DNA from: Bacillus methanolicus MGA3
Lineage (GTDB): Bacteria > Bacillota > Bacilli > Bacillales > Cytobacillaceae
Length of the DNA stretch: 64,000 nt
Direction: 5' to 3'
Assembly (NCBI RefSeq): GCF_000724485.1
Contig: NZ_CP007739.1
Span: 852,843 to 916,842 of the forward strand
In this document: positions 9,525 to 19,554 of the stretch, one piece after another
Layout of the letters: each line of letters opens with the position of its first letter
Position numbering within the stretch: the stretch's first letter is position 1
Translations under genes and position numbers: made by a program
Notes under the pieces: generated by a model
What the model was told of the DNA's origin: nothing
The model's database searches: none
The model's input: the letters and a program-made list of their open reading frames with translations, nothing else

Positions 9525-9677
9525 CTATGCACCTCCAAGTGAGGATTCTTTCACATTAGCCATTTTCATCGCTTCAGCTTCGGCATATGTCATGTGATAA
9601 GGGATACGTTCATCATGCTTTGATACTGTATCAACACTTTGCTGTACAAAGCGCTTTGATTTGTTACGTTTACCCAT
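9525..9677 (-). CDS. Small uncharacterised basic protein
   Basis: A 50-residue product beginning MGKRNKSKRFVQQSVDTVS. The first third is strongly basic and the C-terminus (TYAEAEAMKMANV) is helical. GGAGGG lies 6 nt before the ATG at 9677; a longer frame to 9731 lacks a site. I do not recognise the family. Small proteins of this style (short, KR-rich, no membrane segment) are common in Bacillus and some are sporulation-related, but that is only a guess. Confidence 0.7.
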   Translation of the reverse strand: MGKRNKSKRFVQQSVDTVSKHDERIPYHMTYAEAEAMKMANVKESSLGGA

Positions 9678-9787
9678 GTAAATCCCTCCAAAATTTGTAC
9701 TTGAGCTTGCGAAACAGACTCGCTGTTTCATTTGTAGTATGTGCTTAAGTAGGAGAAAAGAATTGCAGGATAAACGATTACCAAAAA

Positions 9788-10606
9788 TTAAATTGCTTTT
9801 AAGTTTAACAGGTCATTTAAATAAATGGCAACACCGTCATCTTCATTTGAAAGTGTAACGTCATTAGCAATATTCTTAAGCTCGTCAACGGCGTTTTCCA
9901 TTGCAATGCCAATGCCGGCGAATTCAAGCATTTCTAGATCATTGTCTTCGTCGCCAAAAGCAATGATTCTTTCTTTAGGAATTTGAAAATAATCAGCAAC
10001 TTTTTTTACACCTATAGCTTTATTAAGGCCATATTTTACAATCTCAATGACATACCACGGCGCTGCCCAGCTGCGATGATTGATTACTTCGGCATGAACT
10101 TCTGATAAATGGGCACGTATTTTTTTGATGTTTTCTTCATCAGTATGTATCAACATACTTGTTGGGGAATGTTTCAAAAATTTTCTCAAATCTCCTGTTG
10201 TAATATTCGGTTTCCCTATTCCAAACACATCCAATAATTTTTCATCGTGATAATGTAAGAATACATCATCGATGACTTCTGCGATAATATTATGAAAGTG
10301 GAATGAGTCCAATGCATCGACAATGTCTTTTGCTACTTTCATGTCTAAAGGCGAATGGTAAACTCCCCATTTTTTATCTAATGGATGGTGGATAAATGCC
10401 CCATTAAAGTTCACAATTGGAGTATCCAATTGCAATTCACGGTAGTACATTTCACTTGATCGAAATGGCCTTCCGGTGGCAATCATGACCTTATGCCCCT
10501 GTTCCTTCGCTTTTAGAATAACTTTCTTCGTTCTATGGGATATTGTTTTATCATCTTTTAACACAGTTCCGTCCAAATCAAGTACAATTAAATGTTTCTC
10601 AGCCAT
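9788..10606 (-). CDS. yitU: Cof-type HAD-IIB phosphatase (YitU)
   Basis: The 272-residue cytoplasmic protein has the HAD motifs in order: DLDGTVLKDD (nucleophile Asp) near residue 9, ATGRPFRSS (motif II), the lysine region around GLNKAIGVKKV, and FGDEDNDLEMLEFAG (motif IV). A C2-type cap lies between motifs II and III. The family dephosphorylates small sugar phosphates, and several members act on FMN or its precursor; YitU of B. subtilis is one of the enzymes proposed for that step. AAGGAG precedes the ATG. It is divergent from yitV. Confidence 0.92.
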   Translation of the reverse strand: MAEKHLIVLDLDGTVLKDDKTISHRTKKVILKAKEQGHKVMIATGRPFRSSEMYYRELQLDTPIVNFNGAFIHHPLDKKWGVYHSPLDMKVAKDIVDALDSFHFHNIIAEVIDDVFLHYHDEKLLDVFGIGKPNITTGDLRKFLKHSPTSMLIHTDEENIKKIRAHLSEVHAEVINHRSWAAPWYVIEIVKYGLNKAIGVKKVADYFQIPKERIIAFGDEDNDLEMLEFAGIGIAMENAVDELKNIANDVTLSNEDDGVAIYLNDLLNLKAI

Positions 10607-10810
10607 AAACGCTCCTTTTTAAAAACAATTTTTAAAAAAAGTGTATCCTCTTATGAAAAAATTGGTTTACGTGCTAAACTAAACGAAGAGGAGATATCTA
10701 TATATATTTTCCGTTTTGACTCTTAATTCCTTCCATGAATCTTATGTTAGCAATACGGTATGAATTTTGTAAAAAAATTTACCCTATCGCTTTTTTGGTG
10801 GTGAAATGAA

Positions 10811-11599
10811 ATGATTACAATTGAGAAAGATCGGATCCACAATATTCCTTTTCTTCATATTGTAAAACAAAATAATTTTTCAACAAAAATACCGCTTGTC
10901 ATTTTTGTACATGGGTTTACAAGTATAAAAGAAAAAAACCTTCATTATGCTTATTTGCTTGCTGAAAAAGGATTTCGAGTTGTATTGCCAGAAGCGCTCT
11001 TTCATGGAGAAAGAAGCGAAAATATAAACGGAAAGGATTTGAATTTTCATTTTTGGGAAATTGTATTAAATACGATTGAGGAAATACCGATAATAAAAGA
11101 TTATTTTGAGGCGAAAGGGACTATTGATACAGGAAGAATCGGGCTTGCAGGTACTTCGATGGGAGGCATCGTGACACTTGGTGCATTATCTAAGTATGAT
11201 TGGATTCATGCAGCTGTCGTTTTGATGGGAAGCCCATCTTATGAAGAGTTTGCAAAATGGCAGTTGCAAAATATGAAAAAATACGGAATTGACCTCAATG
11301 TAAGCCAGGATGAGGTTGACAGCTTGCTTGAAAAAGTCCGAAAATATGATTTAACTCTTCAGCCGGAAAAACTGAGAAACAGACCTGTTCTATTCTGGCA
11401 CGGAAAAAAGGATCAAGCTGTACCATTTCATTATTCCTTAGAGTTTTATGAAAGAATTAAAAAAGACTATGATCCCGATCGCCTCATGTTTATTCTTGAT
11501 GAAAACGCCGGTCATGAAGTAAGTAAAGAGGGAATTGCTAATACTGTTTTATGGTTTGAAAAGCACTTAACACGTTATAATAGTCATAGTGTGAATTAA
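10811..11599 (+). CDS. yitV: Alpha/beta hydrolase, probable esterase (YitV)
   Basis: The 262-residue protein has an alpha/beta-hydrolase fold. VIFVHGFTS forms the oxyanion region, GTSMGG the nucleophile elbow (Ser), PVLFWHGKKDQAVPF supplies the acid, and ENAGHEVS the catalytic His. There is no signal peptide. The substrate is unknown. The gene is followed 22 bp later by yitW, suggesting one transcript, as in B. subtilis. Confidence 0.9.
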   Translation: MITIEKDRIHNIPFLHIVKQNNFSTKIPLVIFVHGFTSIKEKNLHYAYLLAEKGFRVVLPEALFHGERSENINGKDLNFHFWEIVLNTIEEIPIIKDYFEAKGTIDTGRIGLAGTSMGGIVTLGALSKYDWIHAAVVLMGSPSYEEFAKWQLQNMKKYGIDLNVSQDEVDSLLEKVRKYDLTLQPEKLRNRPVLFWHGKKDQAVPFHYSLEFYERIKKDYDPDRLMFILDENAGHEVSKEGIANTVLWFEKHLTRYNSHSVN

Positions 11600-11621
11600 A
11601 ATAAAAAGGAGAGTGATCTAC

Positions 11622-11930
11622 ATGGATCAGGATCTTAAAGACAGCATTATGGGTGCTCTTGAGCTTGTTATAGACCCGGAACTTGGGATAGACATAGTTA
11701 ATTTAGGATTGGTTTATGATTTGGAGATGAATGAAGAGGGAAAATTAACAGTAACAATGACACTGACAGCAATGGGATGCCCGCTTGCCGGAACGATCGT
11801 AGACCAGGTTAAGCGCGCTCTTGCCGATATTCCAGAAATTAAAGATGTTGATGTTAATATTGTTTTTAACCCGCCATGGACGAAAGACAGAATGTCAAGA
11901 TATGCAAAAATTGCTTTAGGCATCCAGTAA
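11622..11930 (+). CDS. yitW: MIP18/DUF59 family metal-sulfur cluster assembly factor (YitW)
   Basis: The 102-residue DUF59 protein has MGALELVIDPELGIDIVNLGLVYD and the conserved cysteine in TLTAMGCPLAG; NPPWTKDRMS follows. Relatives (SufT, PaaD, MIP18) help mature Fe-S proteins. AAAGGAGAG precedes the ATG at 11622; a GTG nine bases earlier overlaps the site and is less likely. It is last in a yitV-yitW unit closed by a strong terminator. Confidence 0.9.
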   Translation: MDQDLKDSIMGALELVIDPELGIDIVNLGLVYDLEMNEEGKLTVTMTLTAMGCPLAGTIVDQVKRALADIPEIKDVDVNIVFNPPWTKDRMSRYAKIALGIQ

Positions 11931-11990
11931 TAATCTTTTATTGCACCTAAAACGATTATCTAATTAAGAAGACATCATCATCTCTTAATA

Positions 11991-12019
11991 AAAAACAGCA
12001 GAATTTCTGCTGTTTTTTT
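11991..12019. terminator. Rho-independent terminator after yitW
   Basis: ACAGCAGAA pairs perfectly with TTCTGCTGT. The stem is flanked by five A on one side and seven T on the other, so it can work in both directions. Confidence 0.9.
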
Positions 12020-12208
12020 ATGCCTGGAAGAAGAAATCATGTCAGATTTTTTGTTATGTTGTCATATTTTGAAAATTATGAAAATAAATATAGGCAATCC
12101 ATGAAAACACTGTTAAGATAGTAATAACTTTTATATCCCATTTTAGCGGGCGGTACTACTTTCCTTCCTATTTAGAATGGAAATTTGTAATTAATGGAGT
12201 GGAATGTT

Positions 12209-13225
12209 ATGAAAAAAACAATGATTAAAGACCAGTTAAATAGACCGCTCAGAGATTTGCGCATTTCTGTTATTGATCGATGTAATTTCCGCTGTCAATA
12301 TTGCATGCCGGCTGAAATATTTGGCCCCGATTTTGCGTTTTTACCGAAAAGTGAACTACTGACATTTGAAGAAATTTTTCGTGTAGCAAACATTTTTGTG
12401 AAATTAGGGGTTGAAAAAATCCGGCTTACTGGCGGAGAGCCACTCCTTCGTGCAGATTTGCCTGAACTTGTTAAAATGCTTTCAACAATTGAGGGCTTGA
12501 AAGATATTGCCCTTACAACCAACGGAGTGCTCCTTCCAAAACTCGCTCACAGGTTAAAAGATGCCGGACTAAAAAGGGTAAACATAAGTCTTGACAGCTT
12601 GAATGACAAGGTATTTGGAATCATTAACGGACGCAATGTTAAAGTGAAACCGGTTCTTAAAGGTATCGAAGCGGCAAGAAAATCCGGGTTAGGCATAAAA
12701 ATCAATATGGTTGTAAAAAAGGGATTAAATGATGCGGAAATTCTTTCAATGGCAGACTTTTGCAAGCAGGAAGGATTGGAATTGCGATTTATCGAATTTA
12801 TGGATGTTGGCCATACAAACGGCTGGAGAATGGATGATGTAATAACGAAAAAACAAATTTATGATATCTTAAAAGAAAAATATGACCTTGAAGCAATGGA
12901 ACCGGCTTATTTCGGTGAAGTCGCCAAGAAATACAGATATAAAGGAACAGACATACTTGTTGGTTTTATTACGTCTGTTTCGGAATCATTCTGCAAAAGT
13001 TGCACGCGTGCGAGGTTGTCCGCAAATGGCAAGCTGTATACATGTTTATTTAACGGAAACGGATATGATATAAGGGATTTTATAAGAAACGGCGCTACTG
13101 ACGAACAATTGCAGGAAAGGATTGTTAATATATGGAATAACCGAAAGGACCGGTATTCTGATGAACGCACTGAAGAAACAGCTGCGCTGCGTAAAAAAAT
13201 TGAGATGTCTTTTATTGGCGGTTAA
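12209..13225 (+). CDS. moaA: GTP 3',8-cyclase MoaA (molybdenum cofactor step 1)
   Basis: The 338-residue radical-SAM enzyme converts GTP to 3',8-cyclo-7,8-dihydro-GTP, the first step of molybdopterin synthesis. The N-terminal cluster motif is CNFRCQYC, with LTGGEPLLR and LTTNG following. The C-terminal cluster uses [20 protein letters not shown]. The C-terminal double glycine (FIGG) essential in MoaA is present. ATGGAGTGG acts as the ribosome site for the ATG at 12209; an ATG at 12194 is part of that site. moeA and mobB follow, but moaB/C/D/E, moeB and mobA must lie elsewhere. Confidence 0.96.
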   Translation: MKKTMIKDQLNRPLRDLRISVIDRCNFRCQYCMPAEIFGPDFAFLPKSELLTFEEIFRVANIFVKLGVEKIRLTGGEPLLRADLPELVKMLSTIEGLKDIALTTNGVLLPKLAHRLKDAGLKRVNISLDSLNDKVFGIINGRNVKVKPVLKGIEAARKSGLGIKINMVVKKGLNDAEILSMADFCKQEGLELRFIEFMDVGHTNGWRMDDVITKKQIYDILKEKYDLEAMEPAYFGEVAKKYRYKGTDILVGFITSVSESFCKSCTRARLSANGKLYTCLFNGNGYDIRDFIRNGATDEQLQERIVNIWNNRKDRYSDERTEETAALRKKIEMSFIGG

Positions 13226-13250
13226 CCTCCTTATAAAGGGAGGTTTTTTT
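13224..13250 (+). terminator. Rho-independent terminator after moaA
   Basis: AACCTCC pairs with GGAGGTT, followed by a T run. The stem overlaps the moaA stop codon, so moeA may be transcribed by read-through or from its own promoter. Confidence 0.85.
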
Positions 13251-13297
13251 AAAGTAATCCCGAAAAAAAATTAACTTGTTTTTAGGAGCTGATGTTG

Positions 13298-14563
13298 ATG
13301 GTTGAAAAAAGAACCCCTATTCCTATCGGGGAAGCTGTAAAAAAAGTGATGGAGTTCGCAAGAAAAGGCGAAACAGAGCTAATTTCTATTGACGACAGCC
13401 ATGGCCGATTTCTGGCAGAGGATATAAAAGCAACACATGATGTACCCCATTTTGACCGGTCCCCGTACGACGGGTTTGCGATAAGGGCGAATGACACAAA
13501 GGAAGCATCTCCAACCAATCCGGTTGAATTGGAAGTGATTGACCATATTGGAGCAGGAATGGTTTCTTCAAAAACGGTCGGTCCATTTCAGGCGGTGAGA
13601 ATTATGACCGGTGCTCAAATGCCAAATGGGAGTGATGCGGTAGTCATGCTGGAACTTGCAAAAGAAGCCAATAAAGATGGAAAAAAATTCATATCAATTA
13701 AGCGGCCTTTTAAGAAAGGGGATAATGTTTCGTTTCGAGGAGAGGACGCAATAGAAGGACAAGTCCTTATAAAGAAAGGGACGAAAATAAATCCGGGAAT
13801 ACAAGCGGTATTGGCTACTTTTGGGTATTCTAAAGTGCCTGTTGCAAAAAAACCTGTCATCGGGGTGTTTGCAACCGGAACAGAACTTCTGGAAGTTGAT
13901 GAACCGTTAAAACCGGGAAAAATCCGAAATAGTAATGCTCATATGATTGCTGCTCAAATTGACCGGGCCGGAGCGGAAGTGCGTTACTTAGGCAAACTCC
14001 ATGATGATTTTGAAACATGCTTTGAAGCAGTCCGGAAAGCGATAAATGAAGTAGATTTGTTGATTACGACTGGCGGAGTCTCAGTTGGTGATTATGATTA
14101 TCTGCCTGCTATTTACGAAAAACTCGGTGCGGAAAGATTGTTTAATAAAGTCGCGATGCGTCCGGGAAGTGTAACAACTGTTGCACAGTTTGGAAGAAAA
14201 TTGTTGTTTGGATTGTCAGGAAATCCATCTGCCTGCTATGTTGGATTTGAACTATTTGCAAGGCCTATCATTAAAACGATGCTTTTCTCGGAAAAACCGC
14301 ATTTGAGAAAGGAAAAAGCAATTCTTGCGGCAGATTTTCCAAAAGCAAATCCATTTACCCGATTTGTTAGAAGTACATTAACGATAAGGGACGGAAAACT
14401 TGTTGTTTCTCCAAGCGGGCTTGATAAATCAAATATAGTGACGAGTCTTGCAACAGCTAATTCATTAACAATTCTGCCCGGAGGTACAAGGGGATATCAA
14501 AGAGGAACTGAAGTTGACGTTTTAATGCTTGAAGATGAAACAGGGAGCGAATGGCCTTGGTAA
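13298..14563 (+). CDS. moeA: Molybdopterin molybdenumtransferase MoeA
   Basis: The 421-residue protein inserts molybdate into adenylated molybdopterin. It shows the domain order of MoeA: an N-terminal segment with HDVPHFDRSPYDGFAIRA, RIMTGAQMPNGSDAVVMLE, the MPT-binding domain with GVFATGTEL and TTGGVSVGDYDYLP, then FGLSGNPSACYVGFELF. AGGAG precedes the ATG at 13298 by nine bases; the ATG at 13292 is too close. Its 3' end overlaps mobB by 13 bp, so the two are likely translated together. Confidence 0.96.
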   Translation: MVEKRTPIPIGEAVKKVMEFARKGETELISIDDSHGRFLAEDIKATHDVPHFDRSPYDGFAIRANDTKEASPTNPVELEVIDHIGAGMVSSKTVGPFQAVRIMTGAQMPNGSDAVVMLELAKEANKDGKKFISIKRPFKKGDNVSFRGEDAIEGQVLIKKGTKINPGIQAVLATFGYSKVPVAKKPVIGVFATGTELLEVDEPLKPGKIRNSNAHMIAAQIDRAGAEVRYLGKLHDDFETCFEAVRKAINEVDLLITTGGVSVGDYDYLPAIYEKLGAERLFNKVAMRPGSVTTVAQFGRKLLFGLSGNPSACYVGFELFARPIIKTMLFSEKPHLRKEKAILAADFPKANPFTRFVRSTLTIRDGKLVVSPSGLDKSNIVTSLATANSLTILPGGTRGYQRGTEVDVLMLEDETGSEWPW

Positions 14564-15105
14564 GCCCAGTTGTCTTTCAGATTGCCGGGTATCAAAACAG
14601 CGGCAAAACCACATTCATGATAAAGCTCATTAAAGCGTTGTCAATTGAAAAACAGCGTGTTGCAACGATTAAACACCACGGGCACGGCGGCAAACCAGCT
14701 GTTCTCGCAAATAAAGATTCCAGTATGCATGCAGCTGCAGGAGCGGAAGCAACGCTTGTCGAAGGGGAAGGCAGCATACTTCTTCAGGCAGATAATATGT
14801 GTTTGAATCTACAGGAACAAATTGCCCTTCTTTCTTTTTTTAATCCTGATGTTATTTTAATTGAAGGGCATAAAAAAGCAGAGTTTGAAAAGGCTGTTAT
14901 CCTTAGAGACGATGCTGACCTCCCGATCATCGAGGAGCTGGTAAATTTAAAACTGATCCTTTGCAGAGATTTGCAACTCTCTTACATGCTTTCGGAGAAG
15001 CAAAATATACCGGTTTTTTCTTTGCAAGATGACAGCGGTTTAAACTGGCTTTTGAATTATTTGAAATCCCGCATAATTGAAAACAGGAAATCAAGTGAAA
15101 AATAA
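14551..15105 (+). CDS. mobB: Molybdopterin-guanine dinucleotide biosynthesis GTPase MobB
   Basis: The 184-residue P-loop protein begins with FQIAGYQNSGKTTF (Walker A) and has DVILIEGHKKAEF as the Walker B region. MobB binds GTP and assists MobA in forming the guanine dinucleotide form of the cofactor, though it is not essential in E. coli. It starts inside the end of moeA. No clear terminator follows before the arginine promoter 70 bp downstream. Confidence 0.92.
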   Translation: MALVSPVVFQIAGYQNSGKTTFMIKLIKALSIEKQRVATIKHHGHGGKPAVLANKDSSMHAAAGAEATLVEGEGSILLQADNMCLNLQEQIALLSFFNPDVILIEGHKKAEFEKAVILRDDADLPIIEELVNLKLILCRDLQLSYMLSEKQNIPVFSLQDDSGLNWLLNYLKSRIIENRKSSEK

Positions 15106-15171
15106 AAAATAAGTTGGATTACTGCAGGCAGACTTTCAAATTTAAAAATATTATAAATTTCAAAATAATGA

Positions 15172-15240
15172 TTGATTTTAGTTTCCTAACTTTTTATAAT
15201 AAGAGAAACAATCATACATAAATATAAAAATAATTGATTA
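15172..15240 (+). promoter_or_regulatory. Arginine operon promoter with possible ARG boxes
   Basis: TTGATT at 15172-15177 and TATAAT at 15195-15200 are spaced by 17 bp. Just downstream the AT-rich stretch 15212-15240 (CATACATAAATATAAAAAT) resembles ArgR/AhrC operators, which would place the repressor over the start site. The promoter is well supported; the operator is tentative. Confidence 0.65.
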
Positions 15241-15270
15241 AATATACAACAAGACTGAAGGGTGAAAGTG

Positions 15271-16305
15271 ATGAAAGTTTCTATTATTGGGACAACAGGA
15301 TATGGAGGCGGTGAACTCCTGAGGATTTTGCATCACCATCCTGTATATAGTATACAATCTATTCATTCAACGAGAGAAGAATTGACGATAAATGAGGAAT
15401 ACCCGCACTTGAACGGAATTTTCGAACAAAAGCTGGAAAAAATTGATCCATATAAAATTGCTAAAGAAAGTGATTTAGTGTTTCTGGCAACGCCATCAAG
15501 GGTGTCGGGAAAATTGGCTGAAGCTTTTTCAGAAACCGATATACAAATCGTTGATCTATCAGGAGATTTACGTTTAACAGATCCGAATGAATATCGAATT
15601 TGGTATAAAGAAGAACCTGTGAAAGAGGATCTTCTGCAAACAGCTGTTTATGGATTAAGTGAATGGAATCGAGCTAAGATTGCTTCTGCGAAGATTGTGG
15701 CTAATCCCGGATGTTATCCAACCGCTGCACTCTTAGGGCTTGCACCGCTCGTAAAAGAAGAGCTTATTGATCCAAGCAGCATCATTATCGATGCAAAATC
15801 TGGTGCTTCCGGAGCGGGAAGAGCTGGTTCCAAAAACATAAATTTTTCTGAAGTAAATGAAAACTTAAAGATTTATAAAGTGAATGAGCACCAGCATATT
15901 CCGGAAATTGAGCAGCAGTTAAAAAAATGGAGTTCAAAAGTTAAGCAAATCACCTTCAGTACACATTTGCTTCCTATTACAAGAGGGATTATGGCAACCA
16001 TGTATGTTCAGCTTTTAGAAGAAAAAAGCACCGGGGAAATTCTCGAATTATATCGAGAGACATACGCGAACAGCCCTTTTATTCGAGTCAAGGCTGAAGG
16101 CCAATATCCATCGATAAAAGAGGTCAGCGGTTCAAATTTCTGTGACATTGGGCTTCATGCAGATCAGAGAACAGGCAGGGTTACGATCGTGGCTGTTATT
16201 GATAATTTAATGAAAGGAGCAGCCGGCCAGGCAGTGCAAAATGCCAATATTATGAATGGAATCGATGAAAAAGCAGGACTTGGTTTTGTTCCTTTGTATC
16301 CGTAA
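15271..16305 (+). CDS. argC: N-acetyl-gamma-glutamyl-phosphate reductase ArgC
   Basis: The 344-residue enzyme reduces N-acetylglutamyl phosphate with NADPH in arginine synthesis. The Rossmann start is VSIIGTTGYGGGELLR; the catalytic Cys lies in NPGCYPTA, and HEH/HQHIPE supplies the active-site histidine. GAAGGGTG precedes the ATG at 15271 (a GTG nine bases upstream is possible but worse placed). It is the first gene of argC-J-B-D-carA-carB-argF; argJ begins 20 bp after its stop. Confidence 0.96.
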   Translation: MKVSIIGTTGYGGGELLRILHHHPVYSIQSIHSTREELTINEEYPHLNGIFEQKLEKIDPYKIAKESDLVFLATPSRVSGKLAEAFSETDIQIVDLSGDLRLTDPNEYRIWYKEEPVKEDLLQTAVYGLSEWNRAKIASAKIVANPGCYPTAALLGLAPLVKEELIDPSSIIIDAKSGASGAGRAGSKNINFSEVNENLKIYKVNEHQHIPEIEQQLKKWSSKVKQITFSTHLLPITRGIMATMYVQLLEEKSTGEILELYRETYANSPFIRVKAEGQYPSIKEVSGSNFCDIGLHADQRTGRVTIVAVIDNLMKGAAGQAVQNANIMNGIDEKAGLGFVPLYP

Positions 16306-16324
16306 AGAGGGGGGATTGTTCCAC

Positions 16325-17557
16325 ATGCAAACTTTAACAGAAAACGAAGCAATCAAGTTCATTACTGGAGGCAATATTTTAACTCCAAAAGGATTTAAAG
16401 CCGACGGAGTGCATGCAGGACTTAGATACTCAAAGAAAGACATTGGTGTAATTGTAAGTGAAACTCCTGCTAATTGTGCAGCTGTATACACAACAAGTCA
16501 TTTCCAGGCTGCTCCGTTAATAACAACGAAAGACAGTATTGCAAAGGAAGGACTTCTTCAAGCTGTTGTCGTAAATAGCGCTTGTGCCAATGCATGTACA
16601 GGGGAAAGAGGATTAAAAGATTCCAATAAAATGAGAGAATTAACCGCAAAAAAATTTCATTTGAAGGAACATTATGTCGCAGTTGCCTCCACCGGGGTAA
16701 TTGGAGAGTTTTTGCCGATGGACAAAATCGAGCAAGGGATTCAATTATTGTCGCCGGGAAATGACGATCAACATGCAGAAGCTTTTCAAACAGCGATTTT
16801 AACAACCGATCTAGTCCAGAAAGCATGCTGCTATTCTGCCACGATTGACGGAAAAACCATTTACATGGGAGGCGCAGCAAAAGGTTCCGGAATGATACAT
16901 CCAAATATGGCAACAATGCTTGCTTTTATTACAACAGACGCTGCGGTCGAATCAAATGATTTGCGTTTAGCTCTAAAGGAAGCAACAAACAAATCATTTA
17001 ACCAAATAACTGTGGACGGGGATACTTCCACAAATGATATGGTTTTAGTTATGGCGAATGGAAAAGCAGGAAACAGCCCATTGAACCAAAGCCACCCTGA
17101 TTGGCCAATTTTCGTGCAACTATTAACAGCCACTTGCGAAAACTTAGCAAAGCAAATTGCAAGAGACGGTGAAGGGGCAACAAAATTGATTGAAGTAGAA
17201 GTTTCCGGTGCTGAAACAGATGAGGATGCTAACAAAATTGCAAAGCAAATTGTCGGATCTAATCTCGTCAAAACAGCGATTTACGGCGCGGATGCAAACT
17301 GGGGAAGAATTATTGTGGCTGTTGGCCAGAGCGATGCAAAAGTTGTTCCTGAAAAAATCAATGTCTCAATTGGAAATATTGTCATGCTTCATAACGGCGA
17401 ACCTCAAGCTTTCTCTGAAGAAGAAGCAACTGAATATTTGAAAAACGAAACGGTGAAAATTTCTGTCGATCTTCAAATCGGGAATGGAACAGGCCGGGCT
17501 TGGGGATGCGATTTAACCTATGATTATGTCAAAATCAATGCCAGCTATCGGACATAG
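16325..17557 (+). CDS. argJ: Bifunctional ornithine acetyltransferase/N-acetylglutamate synthase ArgJ
   Basis: The 410-residue precursor cleaves itself before the threonine in ATMLAFITT to give alpha and beta chains. It recycles the acetyl group from N-acetylornithine to glutamate. KGSGMIHPNMATM, NSACANACTG and DGDTSTND are visible family motifs. A frame extends upstream into argC, but GGGGGGATT lies before the ATG at 16325 and the product then has family length. Presence of ArgJ means the pathway is cyclic. Confidence 0.97.
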   Translation: MQTLTENEAIKFITGGNILTPKGFKADGVHAGLRYSKKDIGVIVSETPANCAAVYTTSHFQAAPLITTKDSIAKEGLLQAVVVNSACANACTGERGLKDSNKMRELTAKKFHLKEHYVAVASTGVIGEFLPMDKIEQGIQLLSPGNDDQHAEAFQTAILTTDLVQKACCYSATIDGKTIYMGGAAKGSGMIHPNMATMLAFITTDAAVESNDLRLALKEATNKSFNQITVDGDTSTNDMVLVMANGKAGNSPLNQSHPDWPIFVQLLTATCENLAKQIARDGEGATKLIEVEVSGAETDEDANKIAKQIVGSNLVKTAIYGADANWGRIIVAVGQSDAKVVPEKINVSIGNIVMLHNGEPQAFSEEEATEYLKNETVKISVDLQIGNGTGRAWGCDLTYDYVKINASYRT

Positions 17558-17569
17558 GGGAGAGTGGAA

Positions 17570-18343
17570 ATGAGAAGAGTCTTGATTAAATGTGGAGGAA
17601 GCGTCATCGATTCATTAACTCCGGAGTTTTTTTCAAGTTTGCAAAAATTGATCTCTCAAAACTATCAGTTAATTTTTGTCCATGGCGGCGGACCTGATAT
17701 AAACGAAATGTTGAATCTGTATCATGTTAAGCCGGAATTTCATAACGGCTTAAGAAAAACAACTGAACAAACAATGAAAGTAGTTGAAATGGTACTGTCC
17801 GGTCATACGAACCGAAAACTCGTTCACCTCCTTGAAGTACACGGACTTAATGCTTTCGGATTAAACGGCAGCGACGGCAAATGCCTTCAAGCAAAGTACA
17901 TCAATAAAGAACAGCTCGGATTGGTAGGAGAAATTGAGGCAGTCAATCAGGAAGTAATCTTAATGCTGTTAAGGGAAAATATCATTACGGTTATTACACC
18001 AATAGGCATTTCTAAAACCGGCGAAAAGTTAAATGTGAATGCGGACCATGCAGCAGCTGCTGTAGCTCGAGAGCTGAACTGTCATTATTGTTTATTTGTC
18101 ACTGATGTTGACGGGATTTATATTGATGGAAACTTGGTTTCTAATGTGAGCGAAGAAGACATCCATACGTATATAACCGAGGGGAAAATTACCGGAGGAA
18201 TGATTCCTAAAGTGAAATCTGCTCTTGCAGCAATCGAAAAAGGTCTTGAAAGAGTAATGATTGTATCCGGCAAAAAGGCATTTTTTGACGGACGGAACTG
18301 GATGGGTACAAAAATACAAGGTAAAGCGGGGATTTTGCAATGA
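17570..18343 (+). CDS. argB: Acetylglutamate kinase ArgB
   Basis: The 257-residue amino-acid kinase phosphorylates N-acetylglutamate. It opens with [11 protein letters not shown], has [13 protein letters not shown] for phosphate and acetyl binding, and ends with the ATP-site region [18 protein letters not shown]. It lacks the N-terminal helix seen in arginine-sensitive hexameric forms, so feedback control by arginine is less likely. GGGGAGAG precedes the ATG at 17570. argD overlaps its stop by four bases (ATGA). Confidence 0.96.
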   Translation: MRRVLIKCGGSVIDSLTPEFFSSLQKLISQNYQLIFVHGGGPDINEMLNLYHVKPEFHNGLRKTTEQTMKVVEMVLSGHTNRKLVHLLEVHGLNAFGLNGSDGKCLQAKYINKEQLGLVGEIEAVNQEVILMLLRENIITVITPIGISKTGEKLNVNADHAAAAVARELNCHYCLFVTDVDGIYIDGNLVSNVSEEDIHTYITEGKITGGMIPKVKSALAAIEKGLERVMIVSGKKAFFDGRNWMGTKIQGKAGILQ

Positions 18344-19503
18344 GCTATTTATTTCCGACCTATCAAAAGTGGGAGATCGAACCTGTTTCTGCCAATGGGT
18401 GCAAATTAATTGATGCAAATGGAAAGGAATATTTGGATTTTTCGTCAGGAATCGGGGTTTGCAATTTAGGCCACAGGCCAAAAGCAGTTGAAGAAGCCAT
18501 TGAAACACAACTGAAAAAATATTGGCATGTGTCCAATCTTTTTCACATAAAAGAACAGGAAAAAGCTGCAAAACTTCTTGCGAAGAATGCCGAAATGGAT
18601 TTAGTTTTCTTTGCAAACAGCGGTGCTGAAGCGAACGAAGGAGCTATTAAACTAGCAAGAAAATATACAGGCAAACATAAAATTGTAACATTTGAACAAT
18701 CATTTCACGGCCGTACTTTTGCGACAATGGCAGCTACCGGTCAAGAAAAAATTAAACAAGGATTCGGTCCGATGCTCGAAAGCTTTGTTTATGTGCCTTT
18801 CAATAACACGGAAATGTTAAAAAATGCTATGGACGAAAGTGTTGCTGCGGTTATGCTAGAAATTGTTCAGGGCGAAGGCGGAATTCATATTGCCAATGAA
18901 GAATTTTTAAAAGAAACTGAAAAGCTTTGTAAAGAGTATGGTGCATTATTAATTATCGATGAAATTCAAACAGGTATTGGACGTACCGGAAAACCGTTTG
19001 CTTTTCAGCATTTCGGTCTTAAACCTGATATAGTTACAGTTGCAAAAGGTTTGGGCAGCGGTTTGCCAATTGGTGCTGTAATCGGTAAAATAGAGTTAGA
19101 ATCAGCGTTTGGTCCCGGAAGCCATGGATCTACGTTTGGAGGAAATCCGGTATCTGTTGCTGCCGCAATTGCCACTATGGAAACCATTTTTCAAGAGGAA
19201 TTTTTGAAAAATACTGTTGAAAAAGGGAAATACTTAATTGGGAAATTAAAAACAGTTCTCGGTAAATCCCCCATCGTTTCAGAAATAAGAGGGATGGGAT
19301 TAATGATCGGGATTGAGTTAAAGACCGATGTTCAGCGATTATTGTCAGAATTGAGAAAAAACGGGTTGATTGCACTACCGGCAGGCAGCAATGTATTAAG
19401 GCTCTTGCCGCCATTAACAGTAACAGTGGAGGAGATTGATGAAGCTGCAGTAATCATTGAAGCAACCATTCAACAATTTATGAACAAAACTGTAAAGGCG
19501 TAA
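18340..19503 (+). CDS. argD: Acetylornithine aminotransferase ArgD
   Basis: The 387-residue class III PLP enzyme transfers an amino group from glutamate to N-acetylglutamate semialdehyde. [17 protein letters not shown] binds PLP phosphate, [13 protein letters not shown] holds the conserved Asp, and [15 protein letters not shown] contains the PLP lysine. The start codon overlaps the argB stop (ATGA), which implies coupled translation. A 67-bp gap with ARG-box-like sequence separates it from carA. Confidence 0.97.
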   Translation: MSYLFPTYQKWEIEPVSANGCKLIDANGKEYLDFSSGIGVCNLGHRPKAVEEAIETQLKKYWHVSNLFHIKEQEKAAKLLAKNAEMDLVFFANSGAEANEGAIKLARKYTGKHKIVTFEQSFHGRTFATMAATGQEKIKQGFGPMLESFVYVPFNNTEMLKNAMDESVAAVMLEIVQGEGGIHIANEEFLKETEKLCKEYGALLIIDEIQTGIGRTGKPFAFQHFGLKPDIVTVAKGLGSGLPIGAVIGKIELESAFGPGSHGSTFGGNPVSVAAAIATMETIFQEEFLKNTVEKGKYLIGKLKTVLGKSPIVSEIRGMGLMIGIELKTDVQRLLSELRKNGLIALPAGSNVLRLLPPLTVTVEEIDEAAVIIEATIQQFMNKTVKA

Positions 19504-19517
19504 TTTTTTAGGTTATT

Positions 19518-19554
19518 AATGCATAAAAATTACTTTTTAATTATAAATATTCAA
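19518..19554 (+). promoter_or_regulatory. Two candidate ARG boxes before carA
   Basis: AATGCATAAAAATTAC (19518-19533) and AATTATAAATATTCAA (19539-19554) each fit the AT-rich, TGAATAAAAATTCA-like palindrome bound by ArgR/AhrC. They sit inside the operon in the argD-carA gap, suggesting a second control point for the carbamoyl-phosphate genes. Confidence 0.5.

Noticed and set aside
12120-12208. Molybdenum cofactor riboswitch before moaA
   Set aside because: I looked for the conserved Moco RNA stems in the leader and found none.
16470-17271. Minus-strand frames of 148 and 136 codons over argJ
   Set aside because: Shadows of argJ, which has complete family motifs on the plus strand.
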